A DNA stretch of 30,216 nt from the NCBI GenBank assembly GCA_031556065.1, contig JAVBTR010000076.1, positions 1 to 30,216 of the forward strand, written 5' to 3'. The stretch comes from JAVBTR01 sp031556065. Its GTDB lineage: Bacteria > Bacillota > Clostridia > Christensenellales > Aristaeellaceae. Under the pieces are notes generated by a model, which was not told where the DNA came from, did not search any database, and was given only the letters and a program-made list of their open reading frames with translations. Positions 16,347 to 24,799 of the stretch are shown in pieces; within the stretch, counting starts at the first letter, position 1; each line of letters starts with the position of its first letter. Made by a program: the position numbers and the translations under genes.

Positions 16347-19300
16347 ATGGCATGGCTTAAAAAAGCCCCCAAGAAAACCCCAAATGAGCGGGAGGACAAA
16401 AAGGCGTTGCCCCAGTTATCGGATGTGTCACGGGGGCAGGGCTTCCATTTCCAGCAGACCCGAGATGGCCTTTTTGTGCCTCTGGATGTAATGAACGATC
16501 CTGGCGAAGGCGAAAAGACACCGCTGGAAAAATTAACTTACCTTGATCTGGTTTTAAAGTCCCTTCCCGGAAAAACAGACAACAGGGAGAGTATCCCGGA
16601 TGTGATGAGCCAGTACCTGGCATACCGCATTACTTTGAATGCAGATCCCATGGGGGCGGAAAACCGGGATATTATAGCAGCTTGGCGCGGGGCACTGGCC
16701 TTGGCGATTCTCTATCCGTATTTTGGCGGGCTTACCTGGCGCGGGGTGGACGAATCCAGGGCCAACGATTTTTTGCAAAGCATTGGTGCTGTGGTGAACA
16801 TGCGGCCCAAGGGTGGTTTTCAAGCCCTGTGCTGCGAAAAGGAAGGTTTGTTTTTTCCCGTTGCAGGATACGATGATACGGTGCATGCTGTGCCTGCGGC
16901 TGCTGATGATGGGCTGCGCATGGCCCAGGTGCCCTTTAAAAAGGAACAGGATGGCCGTTTGGTGTTTACAGACCCTGTGCCTACCCTTGGCAGCACCATG
17001 CTAAAAAAGCTTAAGGAAGGGCTTAATGCCTTGCCCTTTTCCCGTACTGCCCATACAGCAAAGGATGCGTTCATTGCGGATATCGAAGAAAGGCTTTCGC
17101 AAACAGGCCAGGACCAGGCGGAAAAAACGCTGGTTAACGGGCTTTTGCTAAGCGATGTAAGCCAGGTCTCCCTTTATGTAGCGCATAAGGCGACGGTTCC
17201 CGGGCCTTGCTTAAACTCATTGGATGAAGTGGCCCATGGAATCTATGAAAAGACCGACTACCGGGTGATGCTTCAGGGCAGCCAGGTGGCCTTCCTAGAT
17301 GCGGAATCCCTTTTGTTTCTGCCCGATCCTTTAGGGCTGGCAGCAGGGGAAGATTATAAGGCATTGGCCAGAGACAACGCCCAACTTTTGACCCAGCCTA
17401 ATTTGGCAGCGTTGCTGGAAATGAAGCGCTACCGCCTGCAAAAGGATTTCCCCAACAGCCTCCTTTTGGGCAGCGGCGGCTCTTTGCCCGATGCAAAGGT
17501 AGCAGCAGCGTTTTGCCCCAAGCGGCGCATGACGGATCAGGCTGTTTTGCAACCGCCCTTTACCTGGCTGGACACGGTTCTTGCCATAGACGAAGATCCA
17601 ACCGAATGGTTCTGCCAAACGGTTTTATGCTTATCGGATTCTTTGCGTCCAGCGCCCAGTGTACGGGAGGCCCTTTTTGGCGCACGTCGGTTTTATGAGG
17701 GCGGCATGGCCCCGTTTGGGGTTTATGGCGCGAAGGCTTATGCCCTTTTAGGTTATCAAGGTATGGCTCCAGCCTGGGAACTGAATGCTGATGAGGAAAA
17801 GGTACTGCTTTCCCTGCGGTTTGATCCCTATCCTAAAGAAATGCCTTTAAGCTATCGGGTAGAAAAATCCCTTGCGCCCATGGACTTAAAGCCTGTTACG
17901 GATCAATGGCGGCCCGGGGTGGCGGTATTCGCCGACATGGAGGAAGCGGGCGCGAAGCAGAGCGGGAAGATTACCAGATTCTTGGTGCATACTGCTTTTA
18001 AACCATTTGAAGAAGGCAATTACCTTTCTACCTTGGTATACGGACGAAAGGGCGAGCCTGCCCTTATGGCGCATACCCTGAACCGGGATGACAAGGAAGA
18101 GGCGCTATGGCAGCACTGGCAAAACGCTTTCATTTCAGATATGCCAGAATTTATACTGGCTCAGCATAAAGGTGCCAGCTTTGGCGCTGTTATGAATACC
18201 CCTCAAAGCTACCGTATTGAGGCCGGCGAGGCCGACCAGTATGATCTGGCGGTGGACTTTGGTATGACGGGCAGTATCGGCGCCTATGTAAAACATACGG
18301 GAGGGCGGCCAACCTTAAAGGAGATCGCCTATCCTCTTTTGCCGGAGGGGGCTCTTGGGGTAATGAGCGATGAAGCTTATGCTTTAAAAAGCTGTGCAAA
18401 GCGTTTTATTGCACCATCGCTTTTAAGCCGCCGCACAGCCGATGGCAATGAGGTTGTATTAACCAGCGTTAAGCGGTTTGCGTCAGCAGTGGAGCAGGGA
18501 GGCAGCGAACCTGGGCTGGATGGGGTGATACACCATCCGGGGGATGACCCTCTTCGCAAGGAGCTTTATGGCGACGTGATCCACACCGGGTTTAAACTGA
18601 TGGCTGATTCACGTGGGGATTTAACAGCCAGTTCAGATGTGAAGCTATTTCTTAAGCAGTTGGTACAGATGTATCTTTGGTGTTTAAAACGGGAAGGCGC
18701 TAAGCGGGTATCAGTGCGCTATGCATCCCCTTTGGCGCTGAACGATAAGGCCCGGGCTGAAATGAAGAGACTCTTTTACGAGATTACCGAGGAAGCAGCG
18801 GTTGGCATGGGCTTTGATAGCGTCAGCGTCATGGTGACAAACGAATCCATGGCGGTAGGAGCGTATTTCGCGCACCTGCCCGATCCGGAAATTCTCATTC
18901 GCCCCAAGCAGGGCATCCTGGCTTTGGATATTGGCGGCGGCACCGCTGATTACGCATTCTTTATCCAAACTGAGCAGGATGGAGAAAGCGCCGTCACCGT
19001 GAAGCACTGTGCTTCCAACACCCTGGCGGGACACCGTGTTATTGCGGGCTATTTATATGAATTGCGCCAAGCGGCCCAACCACTTAATTGGTTTGGCGAA
19101 GCGCTTTTGCGCACCGCTGCCGGGGACAACGACCCCACGGTTCGAAATATTGCCAAAGGCATTCTTTTAGGCGAATGCGACACCTTTGAGACTTTGAGCG
19201 CCACAATGGATATTCTTTTAAGGCGTAACCTGCCTGCCTTTAAAGAGGTGCTGTATCTGGACACAAAATCTTCCAGGCAATATCTTTCCCGTGTTACGTT

Positions 19301-19829
19301 TGAGTTAACGCTGCTTTTCTTTGTGGCATGGCTCATCTACGTAAAGGAAAGCCGCGCCAGGGTAAAGGAAACTACCCTTTGCCTGGCGGGCAACGGTGCG
19401 CTGCTGTACCACGATTTGATGGATGATAAGCGCAAGGGTCTTATATTGGCGGTTGCTTCTGGCGATATGGAAAATAAGCGCTTCAGGGTAACTCCAAGGC
19501 TGAAGCATTTTAAATGCGAAGTGGTGAAAGGCTTATTGGCTGATGATATGATTTACGAAGGCGGCGCGGGTGAACCGCCTCTTGCCATGGGTGAAAAGGA
19601 TTCAAGCGATGCCCTTTGGCGCGCATTTGAAGCCTTCCTCCGCCGCTACGGCGAAGCCATCTATGCCGCTTTTCCCAAGGATGAGTTGGCCGCCAGAATA
19701 AATGACATGGTTCAAAACCGTCCCCAGACCCTTAAACAGTTGGAAACCATGTTTAAGGACCGGGTGGATAACACCGATTCCCTTAATGAACATATTCTCT
19801 ATATCCGCGATCTGGTGGTAGGCGATTAA
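16347..19829 (+). CDS. Large protein with C-terminal actin/Hsp70-like ATPase domain
   Basis: 1160 residues. The first ~620 residues match nothing I recognise and lack membrane segments. From ~630 the actin/Hsp70/sugar-kinase motifs appear in order: phosphate-1 LAVDFGMTGS (D637), connect-1 NESMAVGAYF (N832-E833), phosphate-2 ALDIGGGTADYAFF (D861, G863-G865) and the adenosine motif LCLAGNGALL (1012-1021). Phosphate-1 has Met-Thr where Hsp70 has Thr-Thr or Thr-Asn. It may be a distant relative of the SrfB family, which is also large and actin-like, but I cannot confirm this. It starts 15 bases after the tubulin-like gene with GGGGGGAAAG upstream. An ATP-dependent cytoplasmic partner for the tubulin-like protein is the natural inference. 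Confidence 0.75.
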   Translation: MAWLKKAPKKTPNEREDKKALPQLSDVSRGQGFHFQQTRDGLFVPLDVMNDPGEGEKTPLEKLTYLDLVLKSLPGKTDNRESIPDVMSQYLAYRITLNADPMGAENRDIIAAWRGALALAILYPYFGGLTWRGVDESRANDFLQSIGAVVNMRPKGGFQALCCEKEGLFFPVAGYDDTVHAVPAAADDGLRMAQVPFKKEQDGRLVFTDPVPTLGSTMLKKLKEGLNALPFSRTAHTAKDAFIADIEERLSQTGQDQAEKTLVNGLLLSDVSQVSLYVAHKATVPGPCLNSLDEVAHGIYEKTDYRVMLQGSQVAFLDAESLLFLPDPLGLAAGEDYKALARDNAQLLTQPNLAALLEMKRYRLQKDFPNSLLLGSGGSLPDAKVAAAFCPKRRMTDQAVLQPPFTWLDTVLAIDEDPTEWFCQTVLCLSDSLRPAPSVREALFGARRFYEGGMAPFGVYGAKAYALLGYQGMAPAWELNADEEKVLLSLRFDPYPKEMPLSYRVEKSLAPMDLKPVTDQWRPGVAVFADMEEAGAKQSGKITRFLVHTAFKPFEEGNYLSTLVYGRKGEPALMAHTLNRDDKEEALWQHWQNAFISDMPEFILAQHKGASFGAVMNTPQSYRIEAGEADQYDLAVDFGMTGSIGAYVKHTGGRPTLKEIAYPLLPEGALGVMSDEAYALKSCAKRFIAPSLLSRRTADGNEVVLTSVKRFASAVEQGGSEPGLDGVIHHPGDDPLRKELYGDVIHTGFKLMADSRGDLTASSDVKLFLKQLVQMYLWCLKREGAKRVSVRYASPLALNDKARAEMKRLFYEITEEAAVGMGFDSVSVMVTNESMAVGAYFAHLPDPEILIRPKQGILALDIGGGTADYAFFIQTEQDGESAVTVKHCASNTLAGHRVIAGYLYELRQAAQPLNWFGEALLRTAAGDNDPTVRNIAKGILLGECDTFETLSATMDILLRRNLPAFKEVLYLDTKSSRQYLSRVTFELTLLFFVAWLIYVKESRARVKETTLCLAGNGALLYHDLMDDKRKGLILAVASGDMENKRFRVTPRLKHFKCEVVKGLLADDMIYEGGAGEPPLAMGEKDSSDALWRAFEAFLRRYGEAIYAAFPKDELAARINDMVQNRPQTLKQLETMFKDRVDNTDSLNEHILYIRDLVVGD

Positions 19830-19933
19830 GAGGTTCTACCCCTTAATCCCGTAATGGATTTATCCCCTGTCTCTTGTTTTGCCCTTCTTTTCATTCCCTT
19901 CCTGTCATAGACTTTTTCCAGGGAGGGAAGAAA

Positions 19934-20605
19934 ATGCAAGGAAAAACATTTGTACACATTAAAATCCTAAAGGGCAGCCTGATGTGCAATACGCAAGTGA
20001 TTTTAAATTACACCATCCAATACCCTCAGTTTGCGGCTTATACCAGCATCCCCTTTTTACAAACTTTAAACGAGCAATACAAGCAAGAGGCGTTGGCGCT
20101 GGAGAGGGAAGCGCGCAACGCCCTTTTTTGTGCGGCGGTGCGGGATTACGAAGCCCGCCAGGAAGAGGATTTCCCGTTTGCGCCCTACGAAGTGGTGCGT
20201 ACATTTTGCCCCACGCTTCTGTCTGGTGGGATCATTAGCCTGTATTACGATACTTACCGCTTTACAGGCGGTGCTCATGGGAGTACACTAAGACAAGCGG
20301 ATAGTTGGAATATCCCCAGTGAAGCGCCCATACACCTAAGGGAATTGTTTCCCTGTGACGCAGACGCCAAAGACAAGATTATTGCCGGGGTGATGGATTG
20401 CATTCAAAAGAACCCGGAAAACTATTTTCCCGATTACGAAACCCTGGTGAGGCAAAATTTCAACCCTAAACAGTTCTTTTTATCGCCTCATTGCTTGAAT
20501 ATTTTCTACCAGCAGTACGATATCGCGCCCTATTCTACGGGGGTTCCGACCTTTGGCCTTCGGCTCAAAGAGCTTGGAGTCACAGAAAGTTTACAAAAAA
20601 TTTAG
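19934..20605 (+). CDS. DUF3298/DUF4163 (RsiV-like) domain protein
   Basis: 223 residues. The ATG at 19934 is chosen because GGGAGGGAAG lies directly before it; the frame upstream has no such site. The pattern QVILNYTIQYPQF..., then IISLYYDTYRFTGGAHGST and the later HLRELFP, is that of DUF3298/DUF4163 proteins, a fold shared with the extracellular part of RsiV and with the accessory region of PdaC. No membrane segment or clear signal peptide is visible, so it may be cytoplasmic or the export signal may be missed. It follows the actin-like gene by 104 bases with no terminator between, so it could be read through from that operon. Confidence 0.7.
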   Translation: MQGKTFVHIKILKGSLMCNTQVILNYTIQYPQFAAYTSIPFLQTLNEQYKQEALALEREARNALFCAAVRDYEARQEEDFPFAPYEVVRTFCPTLLSGGIISLYYDTYRFTGGAHGSTLRQADSWNIPSEAPIHLRELFPCDADAKDKIIAGVMDCIQKNPENYFPDYETLVRQNFNPKQFFLSPHCLNIFYQQYDIAPYSTGVPTFGLRLKELGVTESLQKI

Positions 20606-20614
20606 AATTTTTGC

Positions 20615-20643
20615 TTTGGATGTTTAAATGGCTTTGCTATGAT
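20615..20643 (+). promoter_or_regulatory. Possible promoter of the two-component operon
   Basis: A TATGAT (20638-20643) lies 17 bases after TTTGGA (20615-20620). The -10 is good and the -35 weak. It sits 33 bases before the histidine kinase ATG. Confidence 0.45.
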
Positions 20644-20675
20644 GTGTGTACAAAAGCGAGGGGAGCGGCGGTTTA

Positions 20676-22103
20676 ATGAAAATCAGGACAAGGATATTCG
20701 CATCTAACACAGTGATGGTGCTGCTGGCGTTAGTGGTGCTTCTGACTGTATCCGCCGGGCTTTTAAGAAATTTCGAACCCCACTACAATGAGGCAGCTCA
20801 GAGGGTTATGGGAGAAGATGTGTTTAAGGTGGAAGGGTATGTAAAGGCCCTTCCCGATGGACCTATCGATTATGAAGCCCTGACAAAGGAGTTGGCCAGT
20901 TATAACTATTCCACGGTGGTGCTCAAGGGAAATGAAGTGGTTTATTCCGCTGTAGATGAAAATACCCTTGCTTTTGTGAGGGAATGGATCGCCAACGCGG
21001 AACCCATGCGGGAAGGCCGGGGAATGATGTTCAACGAAGGGGCCACTATGGTTCGCGTGGGTAAGGAGATCGATGGGGAACGGTACACGATTCTGGCTCT
21101 GCTGGTGGGTAATCGGCCTCTGCACATGGAACAAAGCCCCTTTGGTGCTTTTCAAAGGAATTTCGCCCTGGTTTGCGTAGGAGTGGTAGCGGGGCTGATG
21201 GTGTTAAGCCAGGTATTTACCCGGATGCTTTCCAAGCGTATTATGCGCCCTATGGACGCGCTGACAGATGCGGCCAACCGGGTAAGCCTGGGCGAATATA
21301 CCACACCCATTGTTTATAAGGGCGATAAAGAGTTCGAAGCGGTGTGCGAAGCCTTCAACCAAATGCAGGCGGCCCTTAAACAGGAGCAGGAAAAGACGGC
21401 GGCCTACGAAAAGGCCAGAACAGACATGGTAGCCAGTATTTCCCACGACCTGCGCACCCCCTTGACATCGATTAAAGGCTACATTAAAGGGCTTAAGGAT
21501 GGGGTGGCTCAGACAAGGGAAAAGCAGGAGCAGTATTTAAGCATCGCCTACCAAAAGGCCTGTGATATGGACAGTCTGCTTTCCAAGCTCTTCTATTTTT
21601 CTGAAATGGAAACGACGGGCTTGCCTCTGAATCTTGTAAAAGCGGATTTAGGCGAATTTGCCGGTCAATTCGCAACAGAAACCAACCCGGAATTGCAAGA
21701 GAAGCAAGGCAACATAACTGTTTTTAAAAACAGCGGCCTTGAAACGCTTATGGACGTGGAACAGATGAAACGGGTTTTAAACAACCTTACGGATAACGCA
21801 TTGAAATACGTAGCCCAACGCCCGCTGCAGATTACCATTGCCACATTCAAAGAAGGCGATAACGGGGTGTTGGTGTTTAAAGATAATGGCAAAGGGGTGG
21901 AAAAAGAGCAATTGCCTCACCTGTTCGACCAGTTCTACAGGGGAGATGAAGCCAGGGGCCAGCAAAAGGGCAATGGCAGCGGTCTTGGGCTATATATCGT
22001 AAAATACATTGTGAAGCTTCACGGCGGTACGGTGGAAGCGGAAAGCCACAACGGGTTAAGCATCCGCATATCTGTGCCGTTGGTGAAAGGAGAAAACCTA
22101 TGA
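20676..22103 (+). CDS. Sensor histidine kinase (OmpR-partner type)
   Basis: 475 residues. Membrane segments at ~10-31 and ~164-186 enclose an extracellular sensor of about 130 residues. A HAMP domain follows (KRIMRPMDALTDAANRVSLG), then the HisKA helix with the phosphorylated H257 in SISHDLRTPLTSIKGY. The HATPase domain has N-box NNLTDNALKYV, G1 FKDNGKGV, F-box LFDQFYRG and G2 NGSGLGLYIVK, all intact. The ATG at 20676 is chosen over an upstream frame because it puts the hydrophobic segment at the N-terminus and GAGGGGAG lies upstream. The gene order is kinase then regulator, the reverse of most OmpR pairs, with an ATGA overlap. The signal is unknown. Confidence 0.93.
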   Translation: MKIRTRIFASNTVMVLLALVVLLTVSAGLLRNFEPHYNEAAQRVMGEDVFKVEGYVKALPDGPIDYEALTKELASYNYSTVVLKGNEVVYSAVDENTLAFVREWIANAEPMREGRGMMFNEGATMVRVGKEIDGERYTILALLVGNRPLHMEQSPFGAFQRNFALVCVGVVAGLMVLSQVFTRMLSKRIMRPMDALTDAANRVSLGEYTTPIVYKGDKEFEAVCEAFNQMQAALKQEQEKTAAYEKARTDMVASISHDLRTPLTSIKGYIKGLKDGVAQTREKQEQYLSIAYQKACDMDSLLSKLFYFSEMETTGLPLNLVKADLGEFAGQFATETNPELQEKQGNITVFKNSGLETLMDVEQMKRVLNNLTDNALKYVAQRPLQITIATFKEGDNGVLVFKDNGKGVEKEQLPHLFDQFYRGDEARGQQKGNGSGLGLYIVKYIVKLHGGTVEAESHNGLSIRISVPLVKGENL

Positions 22104-22801
22104 GACATATTTTAATTGTGGAAGACGAGCCAGAAATTGCCATGCTGGAACGGGATTACCTGGAAGCAAATGGTTATGAAACCACCGTTATCGCAGATGG
22201 CCAGGAAGCGGTTCAGGCGATTTTAAAAGGCGGATACGACTTGTTAGTGCTGGATTTAATGCTGCCCGGCATGAACGGCTACGATATCTGCCGCCAGGTG
22301 CGGGAAAAAACAGATGTGCCTATATTAATGGTCACCGCCAGAACGGAATCCATCGATAAGATTCGCGGACTGGGGCTGGGGGCGGATGATTACGTCGCCA
22401 AGCCCTTCGATCCTGCGGAGCTGGTGGCCCGGGTCAAATCACACCTGGCCCGATATGAAAGGCTGACGTCTTCACAGAAAAAGCTGGATACGCCAGAAGA
22501 AGGCGCTATCTCCTTTGGTAATATCCGTATTTTGGCAAAATCCTGGAAGGTTTTTAAAGGCGAAGCGGAAATCCGCTTTCCCAACCGGGAATTTGAGCTG
22601 CTGACTTATCTGGCCATGAATCCCAATATCGTATTTTCCAAAGAGCATTTGTTTGAAAGAATATGGGGCTATGATTACGTAGGGGATACGGCCACGGTGA
22701 CGGTTCATATTAACCGTATCAGGGAAAAACTGGAGGATGATCCAGGCAACCCCAAATTGATCGAAACGGTGTGGGGTGCTGGTTACCGCCTGAATAAATA
22801 G
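22100..22801 (+). CDS. OmpR/PhoB-family response regulator
   Basis: 233 residues. Receiver domain at 1-~115 with the acidic pair E8-D9, phosphorylated D52 (LLVLDLMLPGMNGYD), T81-region (MVTAR) and K103-region (VAKPFDP), all as expected. A C-terminal winged-helix DNA-binding domain follows (FPNREFELLTYLAMNP, then DTATVTVHINRIREKLEDDP). The start overlaps the kinase stop as ATGA, so translation is coupled. A terminator follows five bases after the stop. Targets are not known; the downstream ECF sigma unit is possible but has its own promoter. Confidence 0.95.
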   Translation: MRHILIVEDEPEIAMLERDYLEANGYETTVIADGQEAVQAILKGGYDLLVLDLMLPGMNGYDICRQVREKTDVPILMVTARTESIDKIRGLGLGADDYVAKPFDPAELVARVKSHLARYERLTSSQKKLDTPEEGAISFGNIRILAKSWKVFKGEAEIRFPNREFELLTYLAMNPNIVFSKEHLFERIWGYDYVGDTATVTVHINRIREKLEDDPGNPKLIETVWGAGYRLNK

Positions 22802-22805
22802 TTTG

Positions 22806-22840
22806 AAGATGCCGCCTTTATAAATAGGGGCATCTTTTTA
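22806..22840 (+). terminator. Terminator of the two-component operon
   Basis: AAGATGCC (22806-22813) pairs with GGCATCTT (22829-22836), followed by TTT. The stem sequence is almost the same as in the terminator at 24451-24487. Confidence 0.85.
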
Positions 22841-22851
22841 TTTTTCCAAAT

Positions 22852-22877
22852 GGAACCTAATCGGCTTTTCGCGCGTC
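22852..22877 (+). promoter_or_regulatory. ECF-type promoter before the sigma factor gene
   Basis: GGAACC (22852-22857), 16 bases, then CGTC (22874-22877). This matches the pattern of Bacillus ECF sigma promoters (a -35 with AAC and a -10 with CGTC). It lies 37 bases before the sigma gene start, so autoregulation is likely. The 16-base spacing was counted directly. Confidence 0.7.
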
Positions 22878-22913
22878 TTGAAGGTGTAGCTACAAAACGG
22901 AGGGGAAAAAAGC

Positions 22914-23378
22914 GTGACAAAAGAAGCCTTTGAAGAAAAAAGCATGGCGCTGCTTGATACCATGTATCGGGTTTCGGCAACGCTTTTACGCCGCCCGGAG
23001 GATCGGCAGGATGTCATTCAAAGTTGCCTTTTAAAGGCGTGGCAATACCGGCATCGGCTTACATCGCCCGACGCGTTCAAGCCTTGGGTAATGCGTATTC
23101 TGATCAACGAATGCCATACCCTTTTAAGAAAGAACCGCCGGATGGTATTGACCGATGCCCCCGAGGAAAGCGTAGAAGCACCGGATATGGCGTTGAAAGC
23201 CTGTTTGGAGGCATTGCCAGTGAAGCTTCGTGAAGTGGCTGCTCTTTTCTATATGGAGGGTTGGCCTATGGAGATGATCGCAAAAACCCTTCTGATCCCC
23301 ATGGGTACAGTGAAATCGCGATTAAGCCGTGCCCGCAAACGTTTACAAGAAGAATGGCAGGAGGAGGTGTGGCCATGA
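22914..23378 (+). CDS. ECF RNA polymerase sigma factor (sigma-70 family)
   Basis: 154 residues. Region 2 includes EDRQDVIQSCLLKAWQYR and PDAFKPWVMRILINECH (-10 recognition and core binding). Region 4 has LREVAALFYMEGWPMEMIA followed by GTVKSRLSRARKRLQE, the -35-reading helix-turn-helix. The length is normal for an ECF sigma. A GTG start is supported by GGAGGGG nine bases before. It overlaps its partner gene as ATGA. Given the promoter at 22852 it is probably self-activating and held by the product of the next gene. It is probably involved in envelope or antimicrobial stress, by analogy only. Confidence 0.93.
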   Translation: MTKEAFEEKSMALLDTMYRVSATLLRRPEDRQDVIQSCLLKAWQYRHRLTSPDAFKPWVMRILINECHTLLRKNRRMVLTDAPEESVEAPDMALKACLEALPVKLREVAALFYMEGWPMEMIAKTLLIPMGTVKSRLSRARKRLQEEWQEEVWP

Positions 23379-24439
23379 AACGGAATGATGAGATGCAAAA
23401 CCGCCTTCAAAGGCTGTATGGGCCAGCGACCGAGGACTGTCGGCAAAGGGCGCATGAGCTTTGTGTTAATTTGAAGGAGGAACCGCAAGTGAAACGATTT
23501 TCAAGCGCGGCATTGGTGCTGGCATTGGTGCTTTTGTTAGCCGGGGTGGCTTTGGCTGCCCAGCAGATAGGAACATTCGACTTTCTATTCCCTGGAAAAA
23601 CGGTGCCGGAAACAGTTGAAGCCAAACGACAATCAGGCTTTACCCAAATAGGGGATGCATATGAAGATGTGGAGATCACCGTAGTGGATGCTGTTAGTGA
23701 TGGGGTCCAAGCTTATATGGCAATTAACGTAAAGGCCAAGAATAAAGATGATGTGATTTTAAGTGAATATGACCGTCAAGCACGACAAAAGCCATCGGCT
23801 ATAGGGCAGACCCTTGTGGTGGCACAGTACAATGAGGTAGGACAGGATTTGTATTTGACGGGCCAATGGTTTAAAGCGGTTGATAGCCAGACTGTGGCCA
23901 TACATTTGGTGATCGATATAAAAGGAAAGCCGGAAAATGAACCGATAGAGATCACGCTTGCGCCTGCTATCAGTTTGGTAAAGGATGAAAATTACGATTG
24001 GGAGAAGAAAGAACAGCATGAATTGGTTGTTACGATCATGCCATCGGCCATGGAACAGGCCACTTGCAACCTGGCAGAGCCTGTTAATCTGAAGGAAATA
24101 GGCGCGGAAATGATATCTGCTCGATTAACGGTTACACCCCTGGCAAATTATCTAAGCATGGATATCCGGTCTGACGCTCAAGCTGAAGGAGGGCTTGTGG
24201 AGTGGCAGCACACCTATGGCAGCCTCTGGTTTAGGCTCCTGGACGCAAACGGCAAGGAACTTGGGTTGCTGACCGGAGGAGGCCAGTACGGCGATGATGC
24301 AGCGATGCCTTATGTGGTAACGGTTGTACAGGTTTTCGAAAGGGGAGAGCTGGATTGGTCCAAGCTCACTCTGGTACCATACATTGCTGGTGAAGATAGA
24401 ATCTTCGCGCCCATTGAGCTCACCATGCAACCAGACTAA
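23375..24439 (+). CDS. Single-pass membrane partner (probable anti-sigma factor, DUF4179-like)
   Basis: 354 residues. The ATG at 23375 overlaps the sigma stop and has GGAGGAGG upstream; the longer frame upstream is inside the sigma gene. Residues 1-~40 are cytoplasmic and would bind the sigma factor. A single hydrophobic segment (SSAALVLALVLLLAGVALAA) follows at ~44-62, and the rest is extracellular and beta-rich, like DUF4179/DUF5643 proteins. The zinc-binding HxxxCxxC motif of ZAS anti-sigmas is absent, with only C21 and C29 nearby. Coupling and topology support an anti-sigma role, but the sequence match is weak. Confidence 0.72.
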   Translation: MKRNDEMQNRLQRLYGPATEDCRQRAHELCVNLKEEPQVKRFSSAALVLALVLLLAGVALAAQQIGTFDFLFPGKTVPETVEAKRQSGFTQIGDAYEDVEITVVDAVSDGVQAYMAINVKAKNKDDVILSEYDRQARQKPSAIGQTLVVAQYNEVGQDLYLTGQWFKAVDSQTVAIHLVIDIKGKPENEPIEITLAPAISLVKDENYDWEKKEQHELVVTIMPSAMEQATCNLAEPVNLKEIGAEMISARLTVTPLANYLSMDIRSDAQAEGGLVEWQHTYGSLWFRLLDANGKELGLLTGGGQYGDDAAMPYVVTVVQVFERGELDWSKLTLVPYIAGEDRIFAPIELTMQPD

Positions 24440-24450
24440 CCGTCTCAAAT

Positions 24451-24487
24451 CAAAAGATGCCCTCTTCATAAGAAGGGGCATCTTTTG
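24451..24487. terminator. Bidirectional terminator overlapping the xre gene end
   Basis: CAAAAGATGCCC (24451-24462) pairs with GGGCATCTTTTG (24476-24487), with an extra short pairing TTC/GAA near the loop. It ends the sigma operon rightward and contains the last seven codons and stop of the minus-strand regulator. Confidence 0.85.
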
Positions 24488-24702
24488 GTTTCCTTGGTGC
24501 GATTGAGCACCAGATAATCCAGTGAGACGTTTAACTCTTTGGCCAGCCTACAAATGGTTTCCAGGCTGGGGATACGGGTGCCGCCCTCTATATGGCCGAT
24601 GAAAGAGGGGGAAAGTCCGCATTTTTCGGCCAGTTGTTCTTGGGTGATATCTGCCAGCTTGCGTAAGATGCGCACCCGCTTCCCGATTGCTGCCACGTCC
24701 AT
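24466..24702 (-). CDS. XRE-family helix-turn-helix regulator
   Basis: 78 residues, essentially a single HTH_3 domain: IGKRVRILRKLADITQEQLA, SFIGHIEGGTRIPSLETIC, then AKELNVSLDYLVL. GAGGTGAG lies before the ATG. It probably binds DNA as a dimer and represses its own promoter, which contains a palindrome. The last residues (KETKRCPFL) are coded by the terminator hairpin. It is divergent from the ribbon-helix-helix gene, sharing a 97-base regulatory region. No toxin partner is evident. Confidence 0.88.
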   Translation of the reverse strand: MDVAAIGKRVRILRKLADITQEQLAEKCGLSPSFIGHIEGGTRIPSLETICRLAKELNVSLDYLVLNRTKETKRCPFL

Positions 24703-24726
24703 AACTCACCTCGAATGCATAGTATA

Positions 24727-24764
24727 ACTACATAATTGTAGTGTATCATACAAATGGATGTCAA
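24727..24764 (-). promoter_or_regulatory. Promoter and operator of the xre gene
   Basis: On the minus strand a perfect TTGACA (24764-24759), an 18-base spacer and TACAAT (24740-24735). The palindrome ACTACA-N4-TGTAGT (24727-24742) covers the -10 box, a classic autorepressor operator. A TATGAT (24772-24777) on the plus strand could serve the divergent gene. Confidence 0.7.
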
Positions 24765-24799
24765 GTTAAAATATGATATATACGAAAGAAGGTGGAGCG

